From: Vibrio mangrovi
Lineage (GTDB): Bacteria; Pseudomonadota; Gammaproteobacteria; Enterobacterales; Vibrionaceae
DNA: 64,000 nt
Direction: 5' to 3'
NCBI RefSeq assembly: GCF_024346955.1
Contig: NZ_AP024883.1
Location: 3,610,543-3,674,542, forward strand
Part shown: positions 16,108 to 25,233 of the stretch, in pieces
Position numbering within the stretch: position 1 is the first letter of the stretch
Layout of the letters: each line of letters starts with the position of its first letter
The notes under the pieces: generated by a model
The model's database searches: none
What the model saw: the letters and a program-made list of their open reading frames with translations, nothing else
What the model was told of the DNA's origin: nothing
Position numbers and translations under genes: made by a program

Positions 16108-16458
16108 CAGTAATTCCGGTGCGATTCATCAAATCAAATTGCGGTATATTTTACACCATCAGCTTAATAACAACCGAAAATGCGGCTTTGTTTTTTCTCT
16201 TCCTGATTCATTCGGAGAGAACAGCCTGAGATGAATTGGGTATACATCATTATACCATTTGAGTGATAGAATAATGAGATGCTCAGATAACCTCAAGATA
16301 CAGAAACAGAGTGCCTTCAAGAAGCACAGAGACTGTATCTTGATGTCATATGGGTATACCAATAACGTTGTCCGGGAACTCCGTGGATTTCACAAGATCC
16401 CCCAAAGTTATCCGGACAGATATTTCATAAAATATAGAAGCCTGAACAAGGAACAACC
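16108..16458. other. Intergenic region between rsmJ and asnC
   Basis: A 351-nt gap that must carry the divergent promoters of rsmJ and asnC. Its main visible feature is a palindromic repeat at 16293-16343. The words GGGTATAC (about 16238) and GGGTATACC (about 16351) lie on either side of it. Short reading frames overlap here, but none has a convincing ribosome site or protein-like composition. Confidence 0.5.
16293..16343. repeat. Intergenic palindromic repeat (Vibrio ERIC/REP-like)
   Basis: Perfect 11-bp arms TCAAGATACAG and CTGTATCTTGA enclose a second stem GTGC(C)TTC/GAAGCAC, so the whole 51 nt folds as one long hairpin. On the right it continues into GGGTATACC. I recall TATACCC-flanked TCAAGAT palindromes as dispersed intergenic repeats in vibrios, so this is probably a degenerate copy. 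The element class is inferred from memory. Confidence 0.55.
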
Positions 16459-16923
16459 ATGCATCCCAATACGGTCAAATTAGACGATTTGGATCGCGCC
16501 ATCCTGAAAATTTTAATGGATGATGCCCGAACTCCCTACGCAGAAATGGCGAAACAGTTTAATGTCAGTCCGGCAACAATCCATGTTCGCATCGAAAAAA
16601 TGAAAACTGCGGATATTATCCAGAAAACAGAAGTCGTCGTGAACACGAAAAAACTGGGGTACGATGTTTGCTGTTTTATCGGTATCAACCTGAATGCAGC
16701 AAAAGACTATCACTCAGCACTGGAAAAACTAAATGCACTCGACGAAGTTGTCGAAGCATATTATACAACCGGCGCATATAATATATTCGCGAAATTGATG
16801 TGCCACTCTATCGAAGAACTTCAATATGTACTTATCGATAAGTTGCAAAGTATTGATGAAGTTCAGTCCACAGAAACTTTAATTTCACTGCAAAACCCCA
16901 TCAATCGAAATGTCATACCATAA
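16459..16923 (+). CDS. asnC: Transcriptional regulator AsnC
   Basis: A 154-residue Lrp/AsnC-family regulator that matches AsnC rather than Lrp: LDDLDRAILKILMDDARTPYA at the start, helix-turn-helix FNVSPATIHVRIEKM (about 36-50), then the RAM effector domain with YDVCCFIGI, DEVVEAYYTTG and the C-terminal STETLISLQNPI. AsnC of E. coli activates asnA (asparagine synthetase) and is antagonised by asparagine. Here no asnA is adjacent; the neighbours are rsmJ and a small unknown gene, so its target is elsewhere or different. It starts at the ATG at 16459 after AAGGAACAACC. A hairpin follows the stop. Confidence 0.93.
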   Translation: MHPNTVKLDDLDRAILKILMDDARTPYAEMAKQFNVSPATIHVRIEKMKTADIIQKTEVVVNTKKLGYDVCCFIGINLNAAKDYHSALEKLNALDEVVEAYYTTGAYNIFAKLMCHSIEELQYVLIDKLQSIDEVQSTETLISLQNPINRNVIP

Positions 16924-16945
16924 CCCCCGACAGTAAAAACGGGGG
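16924..16945 (+). terminator. Hairpin after asnC
   Basis: CCCCCG/CGGGGG stem with a 10-nt loop starts right at the asnC stop. It is GC-rich, but no T-run follows, so it is a weak or rho-assisted terminator candidate. Confidence 0.45.
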
Positions 16946-16971
16946 AATATAGTTGAATTTTAGATGAGAAA

Positions 16972-17256
16972 TTATTTTTTACTTAAATAACTCAGTAGCT
17001 CTTCAGCAGAAATACCCTGAGCCGCTAAATCTTTTGCCATCGTCTCAACTTGCTCATATTTACGGGATTCAATGACCTGTTCAAACTGATAGACCAAATC
17101 ACGAAGAACCGGGACTGGTACTTGCTTAGCGGCACTTCGTATACGCTCGCTACTCTGGTTGCCCAATTCACTCAGCAACTTTCCAAACATAACCTTCTCA
17201 GGTGTTTCATCAAGCTGCTCTAAGATTCGAGCCATTTCATAAGTTGTCATCGACAT
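16972..17256 (-). CDS. Small helical protein of unknown function
   Basis: Unrecognised, 94 residues, all predicted helix and without signal peptide or membrane segment. The C-terminal stretch AAQGISAEELLSYLSKK resembles the end of H-NS-type oligomerisation regions, but the DNA-binding motif of H-NS is missing, so I do not assign it. Start could be Met1 (17256) or Met3; a weak GGAAA lies upstream of the first. It is transcribed alone between asnC (convergent) and the aminopeptidase gene (divergent). I believe it is a conserved vibrio protein from its composition and context, but cannot verify that here. Confidence 0.6.
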   Translation of the reverse strand: MSMTTYEMARILEQLDETPEKVMFGKLLSELGNQSSERIRSAAKQVPVPVLRDLVYQFEQVIESRKYEQVETMAKDLAAQGISAEELLSYLSKK

Positions 17257-17512
17257 ATGTGATTTCCAAAAAATATTATAATGTTAAAAATATGCCTAAA
17301 TAATCATCAGGGCGAACAATATACATAGAATAATACGGTTCGCAAACCATTGGTTACAAATTATTCATATAAAACATCACGTCCGATGTCCTATATGAAT
17401 AATGATACCTATTATGCAAAATTGCGAGTCAGAAAAAAAAAGCGTAGCTTATTCCGACATGACTCACTCACCAATAGCACTTTATCATCTGCTACGATAA
17501 GGATAACAACAG

Positions 17513-19303
17513 ATGCAAAATCATATACCTGAACGAATATCAAATATAAGAAGCTGGTTAAAAGAAAACCAACTTGATGCGCTGATTGTTCCTCACGAGG
17601 ATGAATATCTGGGAGAATACCTGCCCGCCCATAATGAACGCCTGCAATGGATCACAGGCTTTACAGGCTCTGCGGGCGTTGCGGTGATTACCCAAGAGCA
17701 CGCATCAATATTTGTCGATGGCCGATATACCGTTCAAGTCACCAAGCAAGTACCAGACTCTATATTCGAATATCACCATCTGATTGAAGAGCCATTTCTC
17801 GATTGGATAATAGACCATCTTTCCCCAAACAGTAAAGTAGGATTCGATCCTCGCCTTCATCGGAGTATATGGGTAACACATACTCAACAAACACTCTCGG
17901 GGAAACTAACGTTATGTCCGCTTCAGGATAACCCAATCGATTTACTATGGCAGGACCGTCCAGTTCCGTTTTATTCAAAGATGTGGTTCATGGATACAAA
18001 ACTGTCCGGTCAAAGCAGTGAAGATAAAAGACAGGCGATTGCAGAAGTACTGAGAAAGAAACAGGCTCATTGTGCCCTGCTGACTCAGACAGACTCCATC
18101 TGTTGGCTGCTGAACATCCGTGGGCAGGATATCTCATGTCTGCCGGTACTTCTCTCCTACGCCATTATCTATGAAGATGCCACGGTCGACTTTTTTATCG
18201 ATCCACAGCGCGTCATTAATGGATTCGAGCAGCACGTCGGGCCTGGTGTGAATATCTGTCCTCCTGTGACGCTCGAGGCATCTCTGGCAAATCTAAAAGG
18301 TAAACAGGTTCTCTTCGATCCCGCCACCTGTAATGCCTGGTTTAGCCTGACGCTACAGAATGCCGGTGTATCAACGCTCCATGTTGTTGATCCCTGCATG
18401 CTGCCCAAAGCTGCCAAAAACGCCAGTGAAGTGTCCGGCATGCAAGCCTGTCATATCCGTGATGGTGCGGCAATGGCGAAATTCCTATCCTGGCTGGATC
18501 AGGAAGTAGCTCAGGGTAACATGCATAATGAGGCTGCTCTATCCGATCAACTGGCCCGATTCAGACAGGAAGATCCAACCTTACTGGACTTTAGTTTTGA
18601 CACCATATCCGCAGCCGGAAGTAATGCCGCGATGTGCCATTACAATCACCTGAATCAGATAACTCCCGGCCAACTGACTCCGGACAGTTTCTATCTGGTA
18701 GATTCCGGTGGTCAATACACGGACGGAACCACAGATATTACACGAACTGTCGCGATTGGGACGCCATCGTCGCTGATGAAGCAGCAATTTACTCTCGTTC
18801 TCAAAGGCCATATTGCACTGGCAAGTGCCCGTTTTCCACAGGGAACATCCGGCCACCAGCTTGATGCCCTAGCCCGCCAGCATCTATGGGCTCATGGTTA
18901 CGATTTTGATCATGGAACCGGCCATGGTGTCGGACACTGCCTGAATGTCCATGAAGGGCCACAGCGAATCAGCAAAGCACCAAATACCGTGGCATTACTA
19001 CCGGGAATGGTGGTATCAAATGAACCGGGTTACTACCGGGCTGAGCAGTTCGGTATTCGTATCGAGAATCTAGAGCTTGTTGTTCCGGTGGATACGGAAG
19101 GTGACTTTGATGTTCTGGGTTTCGAATCGCTGACCCGTTGCCCGATTGATTTGCGGGCTATTGACTTCTCATTGCTCACTGATGCTGAAATCCAATGGCT
19201 CAATACTTATCATCAGAAAGTCTGGAATGATGTTTCCCCTCTTGTCAGTGGCATGGTAAGAGAGTGGCTTCAGCAAGCCACTCAACCTGTCAGCCAATCA
19301 TAA
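17513..19303 (+). CDS. Xaa-Pro aminopeptidase (M24B family, aminopeptidase P)
   Basis: A 596-residue cytosolic metallopeptidase that removes an N-terminal residue preceding proline. It has the long three-domain layout of eukaryote-type aminopeptidase P: two creatinase N-like domains (about 1-130 and 150-300) and the C-terminal pita-bread domain (about 310-590). Metal ligands are visible: the Asp pair in DSGGQYTDGTTDITRTV, the His in HGTGHGVGHCLNVHEGP, the Glu in SNEPGYYR and the Glu in IRIENLELV, giving a dinuclear Mn site. AAGGA stands 10 nt before the ATG at 17513. A terminator follows. It lies next to the inserted-looking bet operon. Confidence 0.93.
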   Translation: MQNHIPERISNIRSWLKENQLDALIVPHEDEYLGEYLPAHNERLQWITGFTGSAGVAVITQEHASIFVDGRYTVQVTKQVPDSIFEYHHLIEEPFLDWIIDHLSPNSKVGFDPRLHRSIWVTHTQQTLSGKLTLCPLQDNPIDLLWQDRPVPFYSKMWFMDTKLSGQSSEDKRQAIAEVLRKKQAHCALLTQTDSICWLLNIRGQDISCLPVLLSYAIIYEDATVDFFIDPQRVINGFEQHVGPGVNICPPVTLEASLANLKGKQVLFDPATCNAWFSLTLQNAGVSTLHVVDPCMLPKAAKNASEVSGMQACHIRDGAAMAKFLSWLDQEVAQGNMHNEAALSDQLARFRQEDPTLLDFSFDTISAAGSNAAMCHYNHLNQITPGQLTPDSFYLVDSGGQYTDGTTDITRTVAIGTPSSLMKQQFTLVLKGHIALASARFPQGTSGHQLDALARQHLWAHGYDFDHGTGHGVGHCLNVHEGPQRISKAPNTVALLPGMVVSNEPGYYRAEQFGIRIENLELVVPVDTEGDFDVLGFESLTRCPIDLRAIDFSLLTDAEIQWLNTYHQKVWNDVSPLVSGMVREWLQQATQPVSQS

Positions 19304-19328
19304 AACGGCCCCAATCCTTGCTTAAGAA

Positions 19329-19359
19329 ATGTCAGTCGATATCATCGGCTGGCATTTTT
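19329..19359 (+). terminator. Rho-independent terminator after the aminopeptidase gene
   Basis: A 12-bp stem ATGTCAGTCGAT/ATCGGCTGGCAT (two G-U pairs) with a 3-nt loop and five T residues lies 25 nt after the stop. It separates the peptidase gene from the bet operon. Confidence 0.8.
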
Positions 19360-19523
19360 ACAAATCATTAAAAACTGGCAAATCACCCATTACACCCCTA
19401 AATATTTTTCTCATCACAATGCTTTGATTATTAAATAGAAATTATGAAAGCAATCTTAAACTGAAAATTAATTAATCAAAAACAATTTGAGATCTAACCT
19501 TTTTGTGTGTTAATTTTTTGTTA

Positions 19524-19537
19524 ATTAAACGTTCAAT
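19524..19537. promoter_or_regulatory. Putative BetI operator
   Basis: Near-palindrome ATTAAACGTTCAAT centred on AACGTT, 20 nt before the betI start in a very AT-rich stretch. BetI is an autoregulating TetR-type repressor, and TTGAACGTTCAA-like palindromes are the expected operator form. Assignment rests on position and symmetry only. Confidence 0.55.
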
Positions 19538-19557
19538 CAAAAAAATATGGAGTCTTT

Positions 19558-20163
19558 ATGCCCAAAATCGGCATGCCAGATATCCGTAAACCGCAACTTG
19601 TCCGGGCAACGATGAATGTGATCGAACGAGTCGGGTTACATGGAGCAAGTGTCTCGCTCATCAGCAAAGAGGCCGGGGTTTCCGCCGGAATCATCAATCA
19701 CTATTTCGGAGGAAAACAAGGACTGCTTGAAGAAACGATGCGTGCAATTCTGCGTGAACATTCCCGAACCATAACATCAGCTTTGAAAGCGTTGCCGAAA
19801 CATGCACATTACGAACGCATCAATGCCATTATTGATGGCAACTTCAAAGGATTTCAGGCCGAGAGCGAGGTGGTAAAAACCTGGCTGGCTTTCTGGTCCT
19901 ACTCCATGCACGACCCACAACTCCACCGACTACAGAGGGTGAATGAAAAGCGACTGATTTCACACCTTAAAATTGAATTGAAAGCTTTAATTCCTCAACA
20001 ACAAGTCTTACCGGTTGCTCTCGGTATTGCTGCATTGGTTGACGGCATCTGGCTCCGGGGAGCGTTGAATCCACTGGGCATTGACGCCGGGCTTGCCAGA
20101 ACCATGATTAACGACTATCTGGATAAACAAATTTCATATTACAACGACTTACAACTAGGTTAG
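19558..20163 (+). CDS. betI: Choline-responsive repressor BetI
   Basis: A 201-residue TetR-family repressor. The N-terminal sequence MPKIGMPDIRKPQLV and the helix-turn-helix VSLISKEAGVSAGIINHYFGGK (about 36-57) are diagnostic of BetI. The C-terminal ligand domain includes WLAFWSYSMHDPQLHR. BetI represses the bet genes and releases DNA when choline is present. It is the first gene of a six-gene operon, with betB starting 7 nt after its stop. A palindrome just upstream of its start is a plausible autoregulatory operator. The ATG at 19558 gives the family length. Confidence 0.95.
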   Translation: MPKIGMPDIRKPQLVRATMNVIERVGLHGASVSLISKEAGVSAGIINHYFGGKQGLLEETMRAILREHSRTITSALKALPKHAHYERINAIIDGNFKGFQAESEVVKTWLAFWSYSMHDPQLHRLQRVNEKRLISHLKIELKALIPQQQVLPVALGIAALVDGIWLRGALNPLGIDAGLARTMINDYLDKQISYYNDLQLG

Positions 20164-20170
20164 GCCTCAA

Positions 20171-21631
20171 ATGGAAATAAAATCATTGTACATACATGGC
20201 AAGCGATGTGACGCCACTTCAGGAGAAACATTCACTTCGGTTAATCCGGCAACCGGGGAAGTTCTGGCAGTGCTCGGTCAGGCTTCATCCCAGGATATTG
20301 AGGATGCGGTCGAATCAGCCAAAAAAGGTTTTGCGCTCTGGTCATCCATGACAGCGGTAGAACGTAGCCGAATTCTGCTAAAGGCCGTTGATATTCTCCG
20401 GGAAAGGAATGATGAACTGGCGGAGCTGGAAGTTCTCGATACCGGGAAGCCATTGCAGGAAGCCATTACCGTAGATATCGCAACCGGTGCAGATGTCATC
20501 GAATACTATGCAGGGCTGGCTCCGACCTTGGTGGGAACCCAGCAACCTCTCACACCAAACCAGTTTTTTTATACCCGTCAGGAACCGCTTGGAATCTGTG
20601 CCGGCATCGGAGCCTGGAATTATCCGATTCAGATTGCAATGTGGAAATCGGCACCCGCGCTTGCCGCAGGGAACGCCATGATTTTCAAGCCTTCAGAAGA
20701 AACACCACTGACAGCACTTCAACTTGCAGAGATTTATACCGAAGCCGGAGTTCCCGCCGGTGTATTCAATGTTGTTCAGGGTGATGGTCAGGTCGGAGAA
20801 CAACTGACCACCCATCCGGATATCGCCAAAATATCTTTCACCGGAGAAATTGAAACCGGCAAAAAGGTCATGGCAAACAGTGCCCGGACACTCAAATCCG
20901 TCACGATGGAACTTGGCGGTAAATCTCCGCTGCTGATTTTTGAAGATGCACCACTGGATCAGGCTGTCTCAGCAGCAATGGTTGCTAATTTCTATACTCA
21001 GGGCGAAGTATGTACTAACGGAACCCGTGTATTTGTTCACGAATCTATCTACGATGATTTCTTACAGCAGCTTAAAACACGTACCGAAAAACTGGTGGTC
21101 GGTAACCCGTTAGATATGGAAACTCAGGTTGGTGCTCTGATTTCCAGAGAACACTTCAACAAAGTCATGACAGCCATTGCTGACGCACAAAATAGCAATG
21201 CCAGACTACTAACCGGTGGATTTCAGGTTAAAGAAAATGGGTTGGAGAAAGGTAACTTTGTTGCGCCAACCGTCTTCTATGACTGTGACGAAGAGATGAA
21301 CCTTGTTCAACACGAAATTTTCGGCCCGGTCATGGCTGTAATGAAATTTTCAGATGAAGACGATGCCATTCACCGGGCCAATGACACTTCGTATGGATTG
21401 GCAGCCGGTGTCTTTACCCGGGATATTTCACGGGCTCATAGAATTATCCACCAGCTTCAGGCCGGGATCTGCTGGATCAACACCTGGGGAAATTCTCCGG
21501 CAGAAATGCCCGTCGGAGGATACAAAAATTCCGGAATTGGCCGGGAAAATGGTCTGGAGACACTAACCCATTATACGCAGACAAAGAGTGTCTTTATCGA
21601 ATTAGGTGACTTTGAAAGTCCTTACCAGTAA
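20171..21631 (+). CDS. betB: Betaine-aldehyde dehydrogenase
   Basis: A 486-residue NAD(P)-dependent aldehyde dehydrogenase that oxidises betaine aldehyde to glycine betaine, the second step of osmoprotectant synthesis. Catalytic residues are in place: Asn150 (AWNYP), Glu247 (VTMELGGKSP) and the nucleophile Cys281 (QGEVCTNGTR). The coenzyme-binding segment FTGEIETGKKV is typical of BetB. It is translationally close to betI (7 nt) and betA (15 nt). A cytosolic tetramer is expected from the family. The length agrees with BetB. Confidence 0.95.
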   Translation: MEIKSLYIHGKRCDATSGETFTSVNPATGEVLAVLGQASSQDIEDAVESAKKGFALWSSMTAVERSRILLKAVDILRERNDELAELEVLDTGKPLQEAITVDIATGADVIEYYAGLAPTLVGTQQPLTPNQFFYTRQEPLGICAGIGAWNYPIQIAMWKSAPALAAGNAMIFKPSEETPLTALQLAEIYTEAGVPAGVFNVVQGDGQVGEQLTTHPDIAKISFTGEIETGKKVMANSARTLKSVTMELGGKSPLLIFEDAPLDQAVSAAMVANFYTQGEVCTNGTRVFVHESIYDDFLQQLKTRTEKLVVGNPLDMETQVGALISREHFNKVMTAIADAQNSNARLLTGGFQVKENGLEKGNFVAPTVFYDCDEEMNLVQHEIFGPVMAVMKFSDEDDAIHRANDTSYGLAAGVFTRDISRAHRIIHQLQAGICWINTWGNSPAEMPVGGYKNSGIGRENGLETLTHYTQTKSVFIELGDFESPYQ

Positions 21632-21646
21632 GTCAGGAGCCTTCAG

Positions 21647-23359
21647 ATGAAACAGCAGTTTGATTATATCATTGTCGGAGCCGGATCTGCCGGCTGTGTT
21701 CTGGCAGACCGGCTGACTGAATCAGGAGAATACTCGGTATTACTTCTGGAAGCCGGAGGTAGCGACAAGAGTATCTTTATTCAGATGCCTACCGCGCTCT
21801 CTTACCCGATGAATACACCGAAATACGCCTGGCAGTTTGAAACTGTTCCGGAACGAGGACTCAATGGGCGTCAGCTCCATTGTCCGCGGGGAAAAGTTCT
21901 TGGAGGCAGTTCATCGATCAATGGAATGGTTTATGTGCGTGGTCATGCCTGTGATTTTGATGAATGGGAAAATCAGGGAGCAAAAGGCTGGAGCTATGCA
22001 GATTGTCTGCCCTACTTCAAACGGGCAGAATCCTGGTCCGGTGGCGGCGATCAATATCGTGGTCATGACGGTCCGGTTGCGACCTGTAACGGCAACGATA
22101 TGCAGCTCAATCCTTTATATGCAGCTTTCATTCGGGCAGGCGTGGATGCCGGTTATCCAGAAACGAAAGACTATAACGGCTACCAGCAGGAAGGTTTTGG
22201 GCCAATGCATATGACCGTTGATCGGGGCGTACGGGCATCAACCGCCAATGCTTACCTGAAGCGGGCATTAAAGCGACCAAACCTGACCCTGATAAAAAAT
22301 GTGGTTGCCAGAAAAATCCTGCTGGACGGCAAAAGAGCAACCGGGATTGAATTTGAACACAACGGAACCATTCAGACGGTACACGCCCATAGAGAGATTA
22401 TCTCATCTGCCGGTTCGGTCGGCTCTGTTCAACTGTTGCAATGCTCAGGGATCGGCCCGGGAGATGTACTGAAAGCTGCCGGAGTTGAACTTCGCCACGA
22501 ACTTCCCGGTGTCGGAGAAAACCTTCAGGATCATCTCGAAGTTTATTTCCAGTATCAGTGTAAGCAGCCTATCACACTCAACAGTAAACTGGGCCTTATC
22601 AGTAAAGGCCTCATCGGTACTCAGTGGATATTAACGCATCGGGGACTCGGAGCCACCAACCACTTTGAGTCCTGTGCCTTTATTCGCTCCCGTCCCGGAC
22701 TGAAATGGCCGAATATCCAGTATCACTTCCTGCCGGCAGCCATGCGTTACGATGGACAGGCAGCTTTCTCCGGACACGGATTCCAGGTTCACGTAGGCCC
22801 GAATAAACCAGAAAGCCGGGGGAAAATCACAATTACCTCGTCGGATCCACATATAAAACCTGCGATTGAATTTAACTACCTGTCAACCGAACAGGATCAG
22901 CAGGACTGGCGGGATTGCATCCACCTGACCCGGGAAATCCTTTCTCAACCAGCTCTTGATGCTTACCGTGGAGATGAAATCCAGCCCGGAGCCGGAATTA
23001 ACAGTGATGAAGAAATTGATCAATGGGTCCGGGAAAATGTTGAAAGTGCTTATCACCCTTCCTGCTCCTGCAAAATGGGTAGCAGCGAGGATCCAATGGC
23101 TGTCGTCGATTCCCAGTGCCGAGTGATGGGAATTGAACAGTTACGCATTGTCGATTCATCAATCTTTCCCACGATTACCAACGGCAACTTGAACGCCCCT
23201 ACCATTATGGTTGCAGAGCGAGCTGCTGATTTTATTTTAGGCAACACACAACTCCCCAGATCTGATGCACCAGTCTGGATTGCAGAAGACTGGCAGACAC
23301 AACAACGCACCAGTCAGCCTCGACGCTCTTCTGTACCCGATACAGAAATGAGCCGATGA
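21647..23359 (+). CDS. betA: Choline dehydrogenase
   Basis: A 570-residue GMC-family flavoprotein that oxidises choline to betaine aldehyde, usually membrane-associated and feeding electrons to the respiratory chain. FAD is bound by the N-terminal GAGSAG motif (residues 11-16), and the GMC signatures are seen at LGGSSSINGMVYVRGH (about 85-100) and SAGSVGSVQLLQCSGIGP (about 253-270). The catalytic His is in SAYHPSCSCKMG, with the C-terminal TNGNLNAPTIMVAE. It is preceded by a good ribosome site, 15 nt after betB, and followed by the choline importer genes. Confidence 0.95.
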   Translation: MKQQFDYIIVGAGSAGCVLADRLTESGEYSVLLLEAGGSDKSIFIQMPTALSYPMNTPKYAWQFETVPERGLNGRQLHCPRGKVLGGSSSINGMVYVRGHACDFDEWENQGAKGWSYADCLPYFKRAESWSGGGDQYRGHDGPVATCNGNDMQLNPLYAAFIRAGVDAGYPETKDYNGYQQEGFGPMHMTVDRGVRASTANAYLKRALKRPNLTLIKNVVARKILLDGKRATGIEFEHNGTIQTVHAHREIISSAGSVGSVQLLQCSGIGPGDVLKAAGVELRHELPGVGENLQDHLEVYFQYQCKQPITLNSKLGLISKGLIGTQWILTHRGLGATNHFESCAFIRSRPGLKWPNIQYHFLPAAMRYDGQAAFSGHGFQVHVGPNKPESRGKITITSSDPHIKPAIEFNYLSTEQDQQDWRDCIHLTREILSQPALDAYRGDEIQPGAGINSDEEIDQWVRENVESAYHPSCSCKMGSSEDPMAVVDSQCRVMGIEQLRIVDSSIFPTITNGNLNAPTIMVAERAADFILGNTQLPRSDAPVWIAEDWQTQQRTSQPRRSSVPDTEMSR

Positions 23360-23380
23360 ACAAAAGTAAAAGGAAATACT

Positions 23381-24334
23381 ATGAACTTCAGAAAATGGCC
23401 TTTAACTACCAAAATAGTAGCACTGAGCCTCAGTGCACTATTCTCTTTACAGAGTTATGCAGCAACAACCTGCGAAACCGTCCATTTTTCCGATGTCGGA
23501 TGGACCGATATTACTTCGACAACAGCAGTTACCAGTGAAGTATTAAATGGTCTGGGTTACGGCACCAAAACCGATCTGTTATCGGTTCCTGTAACCTATT
23601 CTTCGATGGCAAACGGTGATATCGACGTTTTTCTGGGGAACTGGATGCCAACCATGGAAGGTGATATCAAAAAATATCTTGATGCCGGCAGTGTAGAAAA
23701 TGTTCGTGCAAATTTAACCGGTGCAAAATATACCCTTGCTGTTCCTCAGTATGTCTACGATGCAGGTGTACATTCCTTTGCTGATCTGGCGAAATACGCG
23801 AGTAAATTCCACAATCGTATCTATGGTATTGAACCCGGAAATGACGGTAACCGACTGATTCAGGACATGATCGACACCAATGCTTTCCAACTGAAAGATT
23901 TCAATCTGATTGAATCCAGTGAAGCCGGCATGGTGTCTCAAGTCTCCCGATCTATCCGCCGTAATCAGTGGATTGTTTTCCTTGGCTGGGCACCTCACCC
24001 AATGAATACCAACTTCAAAATGGCTTATCTCTCCGGAGGTGATGATTATTTCGGGCCGAACTACGGTGGTGCCACCGTATATACCAATGTCCGGAAAGGC
24101 TACACCGCACAATGTCCGAATGTTGGAAAACTGCTCGCCAACCTGCAGTTCAGCCTAACCATGGAGAACCAGATCATGGACGGTATACTCAACAAAAAAC
24201 AACCCGCACAACAGGCAGCAAAAGCTTGGTTAAAGTCGAATCCTGAGGTTTTAGATCAATGGCTTGATGGCGTGACAACTTTAGATGGTAAGCCCGGAAA
24301 AGCAGCAGTACTTCAATACTTAAACGCTCATTAA
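23381..24334 (+). CDS. choX: Choline ABC transporter, periplasmic binding protein
   Basis: A 317-residue substrate-binding protein of the OpuAC/ProX-like family. A Sec signal peptide of about 27 residues ends SLQSYA, before ATTCETVHF. The mature protein has the quaternary-amine pocket signatures HFSDVGWTD and FLGNWMPTME, with Trp and Asp residues that form an aromatic cage in this family. It should bind choline (less likely betaine) in the periplasm, given its place straight after betA. The start at 23381 has AAGGAAATACT before it. A stable hairpin follows its stop, before the permease gene, as is common where the binding protein is made in excess. Confidence 0.88.
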   Translation: MNFRKWPLTTKIVALSLSALFSLQSYAATTCETVHFSDVGWTDITSTTAVTSEVLNGLGYGTKTDLLSVPVTYSSMANGDIDVFLGNWMPTMEGDIKKYLDAGSVENVRANLTGAKYTLAVPQYVYDAGVHSFADLAKYASKFHNRIYGIEPGNDGNRLIQDMIDTNAFQLKDFNLIESSEAGMVSQVSRSIRRNQWIVFLGWAPHPMNTNFKMAYLSGGDDYFGPNYGGATVYTNVRKGYTAQCPNVGKLLANLQFSLTMENQIMDGILNKKQPAQQAAKAWLKSNPEVLDQWLDGVTTLDGKPGKAAVLQYLNAH

Positions 24335-24345
24335 TACGCAACGGA

Positions 24346-24368
24346 CGGAGCAGGCATGACCTGCTCCG
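24346..24368 (+). promoter_or_regulatory. Intercistronic hairpin between binding-protein and permease genes
   Basis: Perfect 9-bp stem CGGAGCAGG/CCTGCTCCG with a 5-nt loop, 11 nt after the choX stop and directly in front of the GTG-start permease gene's ribosome site. There is no T-run, so it is likely an mRNA-stabilising or attenuating element that keeps binding-protein levels above permease levels. Confidence 0.65.
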
Positions 24369-24383
24369 GAGAGGTACATTATT

Positions 24384-25232
24384 GTGAATAATCTCATCAC
24401 TGACTATAAAATCCCACTGGGTCAATGGATGGAATCAGCGGTAGACTGGCTGACAATTCATGCTTCCGGACTTTTTGACATGATTTCCTACACTCTTGAA
24501 ACGGTCATTATGTTTCTGGTTGATATCTTTCAGTTTATGCCACCAGCAGTTCCTATTGTGATCACTGCGGCACTGGCATGGTGGCTTCATCGTCGAGTGT
24601 CTCTGGTCATCTTTATCGTCGCTTCCTTATTGCTGATTCTGAACCTCGGCTACTGGCAGGAAATGCTGGAAACCTTTGTTCTGGTATTTGCTGCAACAAC
24701 CATTTCTGTGCTTCTCGGTGTTCCTGTCGGTATTATGGCAGCCCACCGTCCATGGCTGTATACAGTCATCCGTCCGATTCTCGATCTGATGCAGACCGTT
24801 CCGACCTTTGTTTATCTGATCCCTACTTTGGTTTTATTCGGGCTTGGTGTTGTTCCCGGATTGATTTCGACCATAATTTTTGCCATTGCTGCCCCGATTC
24901 GTCTGACTTATCTGGGTATTATCCGCGTTCCGGAAGAGCTGATCGAAGCCGGAAAAGCATTTGGTGCCAGCAATATGAAGCTGCTGTTTAAAGTAGAACT
25001 ACCGGCAGCAATGGCCAGCATTATGGCCGGCGTCACCCAATGCATTATGTTATCTCTTTCGATGGTAGTCATTGCGGCACTTGTTGGTGCTGATGGCTTA
25101 GGGAAGCCCGTTGTCCGGGCGTTGAATACGGTGAATATTTCTCAGGGATTCGAAGCAGGCCTGGCGATTGTTCTGGTAGCCATCATTCTTGATCGACTCT
25201 GTAAAACGCCAAATCAGGCCAAGGAGCAATAA
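24384..25232 (+). CDS. choW: Choline ABC transporter, permease
   Basis: A 282-residue inner-membrane permease of the ProW/OpuAB type, with about six membrane helices. The cytoplasmic EAA loop that contacts the ATPase is seen as EELIEAGKAFGASNMKLLFKVELP (about 192-215). The start codon is GTG at 24384, with GAGG 9 nt upstream and a hairpin just before, which suggests deliberately lower translation than that of the binding protein. It ends 1 nt before the ATPase gene starts, so the two are translationally coupled. Role: moving choline inward for BetA/BetB. Confidence 0.9.
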   Translation: MNNLITDYKIPLGQWMESAVDWLTIHASGLFDMISYTLETVIMFLVDIFQFMPPAVPIVITAALAWWLHRRVSLVIFIVASLLLILNLGYWQEMLETFVLVFAATTISVLLGVPVGIMAAHRPWLYTVIRPILDLMQTVPTFVYLIPTLVLFGLGVVPGLISTIIFAIAAPIRLTYLGIIRVPEELIEAGKAFGASNMKLLFKVELPAAMASIMAGVTQCIMLSLSMVVIAALVGADGLGKPVVRALNTVNISQGFEAGLAIVLVAIILDRLCKTPNQAKEQ

Positions 25233-25233
25233 G

